Shown piece by piece: positions 18,325-25,777 of a DNA stretch of 41,198 nucleotides. A model generated the notes under the pieces. The model searched no databases. It was not told the DNA's origin and worked only from the letters and a program-made list of their open reading frames with translations. Numbering within the stretch: the stretch's first letter is position 1; each line of letters starts with the position of its first letter. The DNA comes from Pseudomonadota bacterium (GTDB lineage Bacteria > Pseudomonadota > Alphaproteobacteria > Rhizobiales > Xanthobacteraceae): NCBI GenBank assembly GCA_023387735.1, contig JAEWHP010000024.1:1-41198 (forward strand), given 5' to 3'. Made by a program: the position numbers and the translations under genes.

Positions 18325-19536
18325 TCAGGCCTGGCTACCGTAGCGTTTCAGCAGGCCGCGTCCAAGCTGCGACAGGTGGACCTGATCCGGCCCGTCGCCG
18401 ATCCGCATGAACCGCGCGTAGGTGTAGGCCTCCGCCAGGAATGTGTCCTGCGAGACGCCGGCGCCGCCATGGATCTGGATGGCGCGGTCGATCACGCGCG
18501 CGGCCATAGCCGGCACCACGATCTTGGCCGCGGCAATCAGGTCGCGCGCGGCCTTGTTGCCCTCGCGGTCCATCTTTTCCGCGGCCCGCAGCGTCAGCAG
18601 GCGGGCCTGCTCGATCTCGCACCAGGAGTGGGCGATATCCTCGCGCACCGAGCCCTGTTCGCCGAGCGGCTTGTCGAACGCGACGCGGGACTGCGCGCGG
18701 GCGCACATGAGTTCGAGCGCGCGCTGCGCGCAGCCGATCAGCCGCATGCAGTGATGGATGCGGCCGGGACCAAGCCGGCCTTGCGCAATCTCGAAGCCGC
18801 GGCCTTCGCCGAGCAGCATGTTGGCGGCGGGCACGCGCACATTGTCGTAGATGATCTCGGGATGGCCGACCGGCGCATCGTCATATCCGAACACGCGCAT
18901 GTCTCTGATGATCCGGATCCCCGGCGTGTCCCGAGGCACCAGCACCATCGATTGCTGCAGATGCTTGTTGGGATTGTCAGGATCGGTCTTCCCCATCACG
19001 ATCAGGAGCTTGCAGTCCTCGCTCATCGCGCCCGAGGTGAACCATTTGCGGCCGTTGATCACATATTCGCCGCCGTCGCGGCGGATGCTGCACTGGATGT
19101 TGGTGGCGTCGCTGGAGGCCACTTCGGGCTCGGTCATCGAGAAGGCCGAGCGGATTTCGCCCGCCAGCAGCGGTTCGAGCCAGCGTTTCCTTTGCTCGGC
19201 CGTGCCGTAGAGCGACAGCACCTCCATGTTGCCGGTGTCGGGCGCCGAGCAGTTGAAGATTTCGGAGGCCCATGAAATCCGGCCCATGATCTCGGCAAGC
19301 GGCGCGTATTCGAGATTGGTGATCCCGGCGCCATGATCCCCGGGCAGGAACAGATTCCACAGGCCCTCGCCGCGGGCCCGGCGTTTCAATTCCTCCAGGA
19401 CCGGCGGCCGGTGATGGCGGTGCCCGTTCTCAACCTGCTCCTGGTAGAGCCTTTCGACCGGATAGACGTGCCGGTCCATGAAGGCTGAGAGCCGCGCCTG
19501 CAACTCGACGGCCCGGGGACTGTGCTCGAAATCCAT
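18325..19536 (-). CDS. Acyl-CoA dehydrogenase, ACAD10/11-like, convergent paralog
   Basis: A 403-residue enzyme closely related to the gene it faces (17103-18311): both contain FNCSAPDTGNMEVL, SSDATNI and the same run GEGRGFEIAQGRLGPGR followed by IHHCMRLIG. The C-terminal catalytic position is Asp381 (GDGPDQVHLSQ). The two genes end 13 bases apart, tail to tail, with no room for a conventional terminator between them. The pair therefore looks like an old inverted duplication with later divergence. The ATG at 19536 is preceded by AAAGGCGAGG. The 174-bp region before it is shared with the divergent glutathione transferase gene. Confidence 0.9.
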   Translation of the reverse strand: MDFEHSPRAVELQARLSAFMDRHVYPVERLYQEQVENGHRHHRPPVLEELKRRARGEGLWNLFLPGDHGAGITNLEYAPLAEIMGRISWASEIFNCSAPDTGNMEVLSLYGTAEQRKRWLEPLLAGEIRSAFSMTEPEVASSDATNIQCSIRRDGGEYVINGRKWFTSGAMSEDCKLLIVMGKTDPDNPNKHLQQSMVLVPRDTPGIRIIRDMRVFGYDDAPVGHPEIIYDNVRVPAANMLLGEGRGFEIAQGRLGPGRIHHCMRLIGCAQRALELMCARAQSRVAFDKPLGEQGSVREDIAHSWCEIEQARLLTLRAAEKMDREGNKAARDLIAAAKIVVPAMAARVIDRAIQIHGGAGVSQDTFLAEAYTYARFMRIGDGPDQVHLSQLGRGLLKRYGSQA

Positions 19537-19710
19537 TGGCCTCGCCTTTCATGTTCGATGACTTCTGCTTGAGTGGATGCGCCGCCTTTGGCCATCGTCT
19601 TGCGTTGACTGGCTGACGCGTCCTCGGTTCGTATCGGCGCGAATAAAGATATCGTTGCGCAGGGCTAGCCGGCGTTCCAGAGTAACCTCCATCAGAAAGA
19701 GGAAATGCCG

Positions 19711-20367
19711 ATGATCACGCTCTATCACTGCGACGGCGCACGCTCGTTCCGTCCGCTCTGGATGCTGGAAGAGATGGGGCTGCCGTATGAGCTGAAGATG
19801 CTGCCGTTCCCGCCGCGGGTGCTGGCCAAGGAATATCTCGCGATCAATCCGCTCGGCACCATTCCCTTCATGGTCGACGGCGAAACCAAGATGACGGAGT
19901 CCTCTGGCATCTGTTATTACCTCGGCACCAAATACGGACCCACGCCGCTGGTGGTCGGGCAGGACGATCCGGCCTATGGCGCCTTCCTGAACTGGATGTA
20001 TTTCAGCGACGCCACGCTGACCTTTCCGCAGACGCTGGTGCTGAGATACAGCCAGCTCGAGCCCGAAGAGCGGCGGAACCCGCAGGTGGCCGGCGATTAC
20101 GCCAAATGGTTCCTGGGCCGGCTGCGCGCCGTCGAGGCAGCGACCGCAAATGGGCAGAATTTGTGCGCCGGGCGGTTCACGGCGGCCGACATCGTCAACG
20201 GCTATGCGCTGCGGCTGGCCGGCAATATCGGGCTCGCCAAGGATTTCGGGCCGAATGTCGCGGCTTATTGGGCCCGGTTGCAGGAACGCGAGGGTTATCA
20301 GCGGGCGGTTGCAGCGGAACGCAAGGCGGGCGTCGAACAGAACGTGACGCCGCGGGTACGGGCTTAA
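19711..20367 (+). CDS. Glutathione S-transferase family protein
   Basis: A 218-residue protein with an N-terminal thioredoxin-like domain (MITLYHCDGARSFRPLWMLE, about 1-80) and a C-terminal all-helical domain (about 88-205). Ser12 in GARSFRP is the likely residue that activates glutathione, and the TESSGICYYL motif (Glu-Ser pair) binds its gamma-glutamyl part. I prefer the ATG at 19711 to 19705 because AGAGGA (19699-19704) is then at proper spacing. Members of this class conjugate, isomerise or dehalogenate small molecules; in a catabolic cluster it may handle a reactive enoyl or epoxide intermediate, which is inference. It is followed by a family A repeat and then the AraC gene. Confidence 0.88.
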   Translation: MITLYHCDGARSFRPLWMLEEMGLPYELKMLPFPPRVLAKEYLAINPLGTIPFMVDGETKMTESSGICYYLGTKYGPTPLVVGQDDPAYGAFLNWMYFSDATLTFPQTLVLRYSQLEPEERRNPQVAGDYAKWFLGRLRAVEAATANGQNLCAGRFTAADIVNGYALRLAGNIGLAKDFGPNVAAYWARLQEREGYQRAVAAERKAGVEQNVTPRVRA

Positions 20368-20378
20368 GGCAGCACACA

Positions 20379-20480
20379 GTCATTCCGGGATGGTCCGAAG
20401 GACCAGACCTAAGGGGTGCAATTGCACCCTGGGGAATCTCGAGATTCCGGGTTCGATGCCTTGCATCGCCCCGGAATGAC
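20379..20480. repeat. Cloverleaf palindromic repeat, family A, copy 3 (long form)
   Basis: Outer GTCATTCCGG / CCGGAATGAC, arm GGTCC/GGACC (loop gaa), an extra perfect palindrome GGGTGCAATTGCACCC at 20414-20429, the central AATCTCGAGATT palindrome, and arm GATGC/GCATC (loop ctt). It lies between the glutathione transferase and AraC genes, just upstream of the AraC promoter. Confidence 0.9.
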
Positions 20481-20492
20481 GGGCCTTGGTCG

Positions 20493-20520
20493 GTGACAGA
20501 ACTTGAATTTCCGCTATGTT
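20493..20520 (+). promoter_or_regulatory. Candidate sigma-70 promoter for the AraC regulator
   Basis: GTGACA (20493-20498) and TATGTT (20515-20520) are 16 bases apart. Transcription would start near 20527, between the repeat and the ATG at 20566. This also argues against an upstream TTG start at 20503, which would lie inside the promoter. Confidence 0.45.
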
Positions 20521-20565
20521 GACCTCATCGCAGCGGCCAGAGAGCCGCGCGAGGAGGACGAGCCC

Positions 20566-21387
20566 ATGGACGATATCGGCCGCAAGTCAGGCCATCTGAT
20601 GTTGATCACCCCGGAGCGCGTGTTCTACGCCGGCCTGCTCGGCCGGCCGCGCCAACGCTGTTCGGGCGCGTTCAACATCTATGTCTCGATCGAAGGCGGC
20701 CTGTGGCTCACCACCGCCGACGACGGCGAGCGCTACGGCGAAATGGTCGCCGTGCTGCCGAACATCCGGCACACCGTCGCCAGCGATTATCGTTCGGTGC
20801 TCAGCATCGTGATCGAGCCGGAGAGCGTGTGTCCTGGCGTGCTCGAGGATCTCGTCGAGCGGCTCGACGGACCGGAAGGCCAGGTGTTCACCAGCCGCAT
20901 ACGCGCCGCCTATCTCGAACTGCGCGATCATCAGTCGGGCAATGATTTCTCCAGCGCCGAGTTCGATCGCCTGTGCCTCGGCGAAGTCCTGCCGCAGCGC
21001 GTGCTCGATCCGCGCGTGGCGCGTTCGATCGTGCAGATTGGAAAATTCTGCGGCGAGCCGGTGACGGCGGCGAGCTGCGCCGCGGAAGCCGGATTGTCGC
21101 CGTCGCGCTTCCTGCATCTGTTCAAGGAAGAGACCGGCATTTCGTTCCGCTCGTTCCGCGCCTGGAAGCGTGCGCGGCATCTGCTGCACTTCGCCAACCA
21201 GGACATCAACCTCGCGCATCTCGCGCAGGACATCGGCTATCCCGACTCCACGCATTTCAGCCACTCGATCCGCCGCTTCTACGGGCTGAAGCCGCGCGCG
21301 ATCTTCTCCGGCTCGCGCGATCTCGCGATCTACAGCAGCGGTCGCGCGGCGACCGACAATAGCGGGTGGACGCAAGAAGCCAGTTGA
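20566..21387 (+). CDS. AraC-family transcriptional regulator
   Basis: A 273-residue regulator with an N-terminal sensing domain (about 1-150; cupin-like, with GAFNIYVSIEGGLWL and VLPNIRHTV) and a C-terminal AraC DNA-binding domain with two helix-turn-helix parts (about 168-188, AASCAAEAGLSPSRFLHLF; and 216-238, LAHLAQDIGYPDSTHFSHS). The ATG at 20566 has GAGGAGG upstream and follows a good promoter. It stands just before the BKACE, acyl-CoA synthetase and carboxylase genes, all in the same direction, and is the most likely activator of that set. The effector would then be the pathway substrate or its CoA ester; that is inference. Confidence 0.9.
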   Translation: MDDIGRKSGHLMLITPERVFYAGLLGRPRQRCSGAFNIYVSIEGGLWLTTADDGERYGEMVAVLPNIRHTVASDYRSVLSIVIEPESVCPGVLEDLVERLDGPEGQVFTSRIRAAYLELRDHQSGNDFSSAEFDRLCLGEVLPQRVLDPRVARSIVQIGKFCGEPVTAASCAAEAGLSPSRFLHLFKEETGISFRSFRAWKRARHLLHFANQDINLAHLAQDIGYPDSTHFSHSIRRFYGLKPRAIFSGSRDLAIYSSGRAATDNSGWTQEAS

Positions 21388-21452
21388 TGCCGGACGCATG
21401 ATCGCGAACGAAATTTTCGCGACTCCTGACATCTCGCACCGAAGGCTGATCC

Positions 21453-22319
21453 ATGGGTGACAAGGCCGTCATTACCTGCTCGCTGAACGGCGTGCTGACC
21501 GACCCCAAGCAACACAACGTGCCGGTCACGCCGGAGCAGATGGCGCACGAGGCGAAAGCCGCGTTCAACGCCGGCGCCAGCATCATGCATATGCATCTGC
21601 GACAGCAGGAGCCCAACAAGGGTCATCTGCCGTCCTGGGATGTGAATGTCTCGAAAGAAATTCAGCAGGCGATCCGCGAGGCCTGCCCCGGCGTCATCAT
21701 CAACCACACCACGGGCACCTCGGGTCCGAACTATCAGGGCGCGCTGAATTGCGTGCGCGAGACCAAGCCCGAGATCGCCGCCTGCAACGCGGGCTCGCTG
21801 AACTATCTGAAAGTGAAGTCCGACAACACCTGGGCCTGGCCGCCGATGATGTTCGATAATGCGGTCGAGAAGGTGCAGGACTATCTCGACGTCATGAAGG
21901 AAGCGGGCACGATCCCGGAGTTCGAATGCTTTGACGTCGGCATCGTGCGCTGTGTCAACATGTACCGGCAGACCGGGATGTATTCCGGGCCGCTGGAGTA
22001 CAATTTCGTGATGGGCGTCGCGTCCGGGATGCCGGCCGATCCCGAGCTGCTGCCGATCCTCCTGAAGCTGAAGGAGCCCGATGCGCACTGGCAGGTCACC
22101 GCGATTGGCCGTGCCGAAATCTGGCCGCTGCACCAGCGCTGCGCCGATCTCGGCGGGCATCTGCGCACCGGGCTCGAAGACACGTTCTATCTCGCCAACG
22201 GCGCCAAGGTGACTTCGAACGGACAGCTGATCGAGGAAATCGCCGGCTGCGCGCGGCGCGCGGGGCGTGAGATCGCAAGCCCGGCGGAAGCACGGCAGAT
22301 TTTCGGGACCACGCATTAG
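21453..22319 (+). CDS. Beta-keto acid cleavage enzyme (BKACE, DUF849; 3-keto-5-aminohexanoate cleavage family)
   Basis: A 288-residue TIM-barrel enzyme. Family members join a beta-keto acid with acetyl-CoA and split it into acetoacetate and a new acyl-CoA, using a metal ion. The metal-site HMHLR motif is present (His46, His48, with Arg50), as is the C-terminal GLEDTFYL with Glu242, the usual third ligand. Length is normal for the family. An ATG at 21453 follows GAAGG. BKACE enzymes differ widely in substrate: lysine fermentation intermediates, dehydrocarnitine and various keto acids. The neighbours, an acyl-CoA synthetase and a biotin carboxylase, suggest a keto acid from a degraded chain or ring. 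A family A repeat follows it, before the next gene. Confidence 0.9.
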   Translation: MGDKAVITCSLNGVLTDPKQHNVPVTPEQMAHEAKAAFNAGASIMHMHLRQQEPNKGHLPSWDVNVSKEIQQAIREACPGVIINHTTGTSGPNYQGALNCVRETKPEIAACNAGSLNYLKVKSDNTWAWPPMMFDNAVEKVQDYLDVMKEAGTIPEFECFDVGIVRCVNMYRQTGMYSGPLEYNFVMGVASGMPADPELLPILLKLKEPDAHWQVTAIGRAEIWPLHQRCADLGGHLRTGLEDTFYLANGAKVTSNGQLIEEIAGCARRAGREIASPAEARQIFGTTH

Positions 22320-22325
22320 CGCGCC

Positions 22326-22426
22326 GTCATTCCGGGATGGTCCGAAGGACCAGACCTAAGGGGTGCAACTGCACCCCGGGGAATCTCGAGATTCCGGGTT
22401 CGTGCTGCGCATCGCCCCGGAATGAC
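22326..22426. repeat. Cloverleaf palindromic repeat, family A, copy 4 (long form)
   Basis: Nearly identical to copy 3, including the added module, here GGGGTGCA/TGCACCCC with two central bases. The third arm has lost one base (TGC/GCA). It lies between the BKACE and acyl-CoA synthetase genes. Confidence 0.9.
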
Positions 22427-22448
22427 AGCCATCGCGGATGGAGACAAA

Positions 22449-24050
22449 ATGACAAACCTCGCAGCAACCGGCGGCGTACCCGGTCCCGGCCGCATCGGTC
22501 GGGTGGCGATCGGCGATCTCCTGAAGCGCGCCGCAGTGCGGTTTCCGGATCGCATCGCGCTCACCGACGGCGCCCGACGCGTGACCTTCACCGAGCTCGA
22601 ACAGGACGCCAACCGCTTCGCCAACTACCTGGTAAAACGCGGGTTGAAGCCCGGCGAGAAGATATCGACGATCTGCAATAACTCGGTCGAGTTCGTCAAA
22701 GCGCTGTTCGGCATCCATCGCGCCGGCCTGGTCTGGGTGCCGATCAATACCATGCTCGGCCCTGCGGATATGGACTATATCCTGGATCATGCCGAGGTGC
22801 GCTTCGCGCTGATCGACGACGTCTTGCACGCGCAGGCCGATCGCCGCGCCGCGCTGGAGAAGCGCGGCATGCAGATGATCGCGATCGATCTCACCGGCAA
22901 GGTCGCTGCAACAGGCCTGGAGAATTTCAACGACCTCATCAAGGGCCAATCCGAGGTCGAGCCCGATATCGAGATCGACGACCGCGATCTCGCGATGATC
23001 ATCTACACGTCGGGCACGACCTCGCGGCCGAAGGGCGCGATGCATTGTCATCTCGCCGTCGTCATGGCCGTGATGAGCAACGCCATCGAAATGAAGCTCG
23101 GCCGCGACGACGGCATCACCGGGCAGTTTCCGCTGTTCCATTGCGCCGGGCATGTGCTGCTGCTGAGCTATCTGTCGGTCGGCGGCCGGATGGCGCTGAT
23201 GCGGGGCTTCGATCCCGTGGTCTGCATGGAAGCGATCGTGCGCGACGAGCTCACGGTGTTCGTCGGCCTGTCGCTGATGTACCAGGCGATCCTCGATCAC
23301 CCGCGTCGCCGGGAGTTCGATCTCTCGAACCTGCGCACCTGCATCTACACCATGGCGCCGATGGGCCGTCCGCTGCTGGAGCGCGCCATGGCCGACATTT
23401 GTCCGAATTTCGTGCTGAGCTCGGGCCAGACCGAAATGTATCCCGCCACCACGATGTCGCAGCCGGACCGTCAGCTCGAACGCTTCGGCAATTACTGGGG
23501 CGAGTCGTTGATCGTCAACGAAACCGCGATCATGGACGACAACGGCAATTTGTTGCCGCGTGGTGAGGTCGGCGAACTCGTGCATCGCGGGCCGAACGTG
23601 ATGATGGGCTATTACAAGGACCCGAAGGCGACCGAAGAGGCGCGCAAGTTCGGCTGGCATCATACCGGCGATCTCGCGCTGATCGACGCGTACGGCGAGG
23701 TGCTGTTCCTCGACCGCAAGAAGGACATGATCAAGTCCGGCGGCGAGAACGTCGCCTCCGTGAAAATCGAGGAGACGCTGCTCGCGCATCCCGCCGTGCA
23801 GAACGCTGCTGTCGTGGGCCTGCCGCATCCGCAATGGGGCGAGGCGGTGTCGGCCTTCGTCAAGCTGAAGCCGGGCGCGCAGGCCGACGAGGCCGGAATT
23901 GCCGAGCATTGCCGCAAGCACCTCGGCGGCTTCCAGGTACCGAAACTGATACGGATTCTCGACGAGATGCCGATGACGGCGACCGGCAAGCTGCGCAAGG
24001 TGGAATTGCGGCAGGCCTTCAGCGAACATTTTGCCGGAAAGGGGACGTGA
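22449..24050 (+). CDS. AMP-forming acyl-CoA synthetase
   Basis: A 533-residue adenylate-forming ligase. ATP-loop YTSGTTSRPKG is at about 186-196, the middle region carries LSSGQTEMYPATT (a variant of the usual YGxTE motif, with GQTE), the hinge DRKKDMIKSGGENVAS follows, and Lys514 in TATGKLRK is the expected catalytic lysine. The ATG at 22449 follows GGAG; an earlier ATG at 22422 falls inside the repeat and is rejected. It stands between the BKACE gene and the carboxylase genes and would supply the CoA ester they use. The acid it activates is not known; close relatives in proteobacteria are annotated as long-chain or as crotonobetaine/carnitine-type ligases. Confidence 0.9.
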   Translation: MTNLAATGGVPGPGRIGRVAIGDLLKRAAVRFPDRIALTDGARRVTFTELEQDANRFANYLVKRGLKPGEKISTICNNSVEFVKALFGIHRAGLVWVPINTMLGPADMDYILDHAEVRFALIDDVLHAQADRRAALEKRGMQMIAIDLTGKVAATGLENFNDLIKGQSEVEPDIEIDDRDLAMIIYTSGTTSRPKGAMHCHLAVVMAVMSNAIEMKLGRDDGITGQFPLFHCAGHVLLLSYLSVGGRMALMRGFDPVVCMEAIVRDELTVFVGLSLMYQAILDHPRRREFDLSNLRTCIYTMAPMGRPLLERAMADICPNFVLSSGQTEMYPATTMSQPDRQLERFGNYWGESLIVNETAIMDDNGNLLPRGEVGELVHRGPNVMMGYYKDPKATEEARKFGWHHTGDLALIDAYGEVLFLDRKKDMIKSGGENVASVKIEETLLAHPAVQNAAVVGLPHPQWGEAVSAFVKLKPGAQADEAGIAEHCRKHLGGFQVPKLIRILDEMPMTATGKLRKVELRQAFSEHFAGKGT

Positions 24051-24070
24051 TGGTGGCCAACTCTAACGTC

Positions 24071-24150
24071 GTCATTCCGGGATGGTCCGAAGGACCAGAC
24101 CCGGAATCTCGAGATTCCGGGTTCGATGCTGCGCATCGCCCCGGAATGAC
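24071..24150. repeat. Cloverleaf palindromic repeat, family A, copy 5 (short form)
   Basis: The clearest cloverleaf: outer GTCATTCCGG / CCGGAATGAC, arms GGTCC/GGACC (loop gaa), a loopless central palindrome with 11-bp arms, and GATGC/GCATC (loop tgc). It lacks the 25-base module seen in copies 3 and 4. GGAG at 24151, immediately after it, serves as ribosome-binding site of the carboxylase beta gene. Confidence 0.92.
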
Positions 24151-24160
24151 GGAGTAAACC

Positions 24161-25777
24161 ATGGCCATTCTCGAATCCACCATCGCGACCGGCGGCGCGG
24201 CCTACAAGGCCAACCGCGACGGCATGCTGGCGCTGATTGCGCGCATGCGCTCGCTGGAAGATCGCACGCGGGCGGCATCCGCCGCGGCCAGGGACCGCTT
24301 CCACAAGCGCGGACAGTTGCTGCCCCGCGAACGTGTGGCGCTGGTGCTCGATCCCGGCTCACCCTTCATCGAACTGTCGACGCTTGCGGGCTACATGTTC
24401 GACGTGCCCGACGCCGCCAAGAGCGTGCCCGGCGGCGGTTTGATCGCAGGCATCGGGTTCGTGTCCGGCATCCGCTGCATGGTCAGCGCCAATGATTCCG
24501 GCATCGATGCCGGCGCGCTGCAACCCTACGGCCTCGACAAGACCTTGCGGGTGCAGGAACTGGCGCTGGAGAACAAGCTGCCCTACGTGCAACTGGTCGA
24601 GAGCGCCGGCGCCAACCTGCTGCGCTATCGCGTCGAGGATTTTATTCGCGGCGGCAACATCTTTCGCAATCTGGCCCGGCTGTCTGCCGCGGGCCTGCCG
24701 GTCGTCACCGTCACCCATGGATCATCGACCGCGGGCGGCGCCTACCAGACCGGGCTGTCCGATTACATCGTGATGGTGCGCGGGAGAACCCGGGCATTTC
24801 TGGCCGGGCCGCCGCTGCTGAAAGCGGCGACGGGAGAGATCGCGACCGAGGAGGAACTCGGCGGCGCCGAGATGCACACCTCGATTTCCGGTCTCGGCGA
24901 CTATCTGGCCGAAGATGATCGCGACGCGCTGCGCATTGCGCGCGACATCATGGCCAACCTGGAATGGGACCGGCCGAGGCCGGTGGAAGCTTCGTTCAAG
25001 CCGCCGCGCTACGACGCAGAAGAATTGCTCGGCATCATGCCGATGGACCACAAGCGGCCGGTCGACATGCGGCAGGCGATCGCGCGCTTCATCGACGATT
25101 CCGATTTCACCGAGTTCGGCGCCAACTACGGCCCGGCCACCGTGTGCGGCCATGCCCGCATCGAAGGCCAGGCGATCGGCATCATCACCAATAACGGACC
25201 GCTCGATGTGCCCGGCGCCAACAAGGCAACGCACTTCATCCAGGCCTGCTGCCAGTCGCGCACGCCGCTGCTCTATCTCAACAACACCACCGGTTACATG
25301 GTGGGCAAGGCCTACGAGGAAGCCGGCATGATCAAGCACGGCTCCAAGATGATCCAGGCGGTGACCTCGGCCACGGTGCCGCAGATCACGATCTATTGCG
25401 GCGCCTCGTTCGGCGCCGGCAATTACGGCATGTGCGGGCGCGGCTTCCATCCGCGCTTCTGTTTCTCATGGCCCAACGCCAAGACGGCGGTGATGGGCGG
25501 CGAGCAGGCGGCGGAGACCATGGCGATCGTGACCGAGGCCGCCGCCGCACGGCGCGGCAGGCCGATCGAAAGGGAAAAACTCGACGCGATGAAGGCGCAG
25601 ATCACCGGCGTGTTCGACGGCCAGATGGACGTGTTCTCGACCAGCGCGCGCGTGCTCGACGACGGCGTGATCGATCCGCGCGACACAAGGAGCGTGCTGT
25701 CCGAGGTGCTGGCGATCTGCCGCGAGTCCGAGGCCCGTTCACCGCAGCGCATGCAATTTTCGGTCGCGCGGCCATGA
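24161..25777 (+). CDS. Acyl-CoA carboxylase, carboxyltransferase (beta) subunit
   Basis: A 538-residue carboxyltransferase that moves CO2 from biotin to an acyl-CoA. Two crotonase-like halves are seen: the N-terminal half with HGSSTAGGAYQTGLSDY and LAGPPLLKAATGE, and the C-terminal half with GASFGAGNYGMCGRGFHPRF and MGGEQAAETM. Length and layout match the methylcrotonyl-/geranyl-CoA carboxylase group rather than propionyl-CoA carboxylase. The LAGPPLLKA stretch reminds me of geranyl-CoA (Atu) type subunits, but I cannot fix the substrate. GGAG precedes the ATG by six bases. Its stop overlaps the start of the alpha subunit (ATGA), so the two are translationally coupled. A hydratase that normally goes with the leucine or terpene pathway is absent here. 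Confidence 0.9.
   Translation: MAILESTIATGGAAYKANRDGMLALIARMRSLEDRTRAASAAARDRFHKRGQLLPRERVALVLDPGSPFIELSTLAGYMFDVPDAAKSVPGGGLIAGIGFVSGIRCMVSANDSGIDAGALQPYGLDKTLRVQELALENKLPYVQLVESAGANLLRYRVEDFIRGGNIFRNLARLSAAGLPVVTVTHGSSTAGGAYQTGLSDYIVMVRGRTRAFLAGPPLLKAATGEIATEEELGGAEMHTSISGLGDYLAEDDRDALRIARDIMANLEWDRPRPVEASFKPPRYDAEELLGIMPMDHKRPVDMRQAIARFIDDSDFTEFGANYGPATVCGHARIEGQAIGIITNNGPLDVPGANKATHFIQACCQSRTPLLYLNNTTGYMVGKAYEEAGMIKHGSKMIQAVTSATVPQITIYCGASFGAGNYGMCGRGFHPRFCFSWPNAKTAVMGGEQAAETMAIVTEAAAARRGRPIEREKLDAMKAQITGVFDGQMDVFSTSARVLDDGVIDPRDTRSVLSEVLAICRESEARSPQRMQFSVARP

Noticed and set aside
20503..20565. Upstream TTG start for the AraC regulator
   Set aside because: It falls in the spacer of the candidate promoter, while the ATG at 20566 has a strong GAGGAGG site.
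22356..24029. Minus-strand open frame of 557 codons opposite the acyl-CoA synthetase, and similar long antisense frames at 36530-37918 and 8535-10346
   Set aside because: All lie opposite genes with intact catalytic motifs and show antisense-type composition (many His, Arg, Asp). No ribosome-binding site was seen that favours them.
25396..25773. Upstream extension of the carboxylase alpha subunit
   Set aside because: The extension overlaps the carboxyltransferase gene in another frame and is Arg-rich. The ATG at 25774 with an ATGA overlap and immediate biotin carboxylase motif is the natural start.
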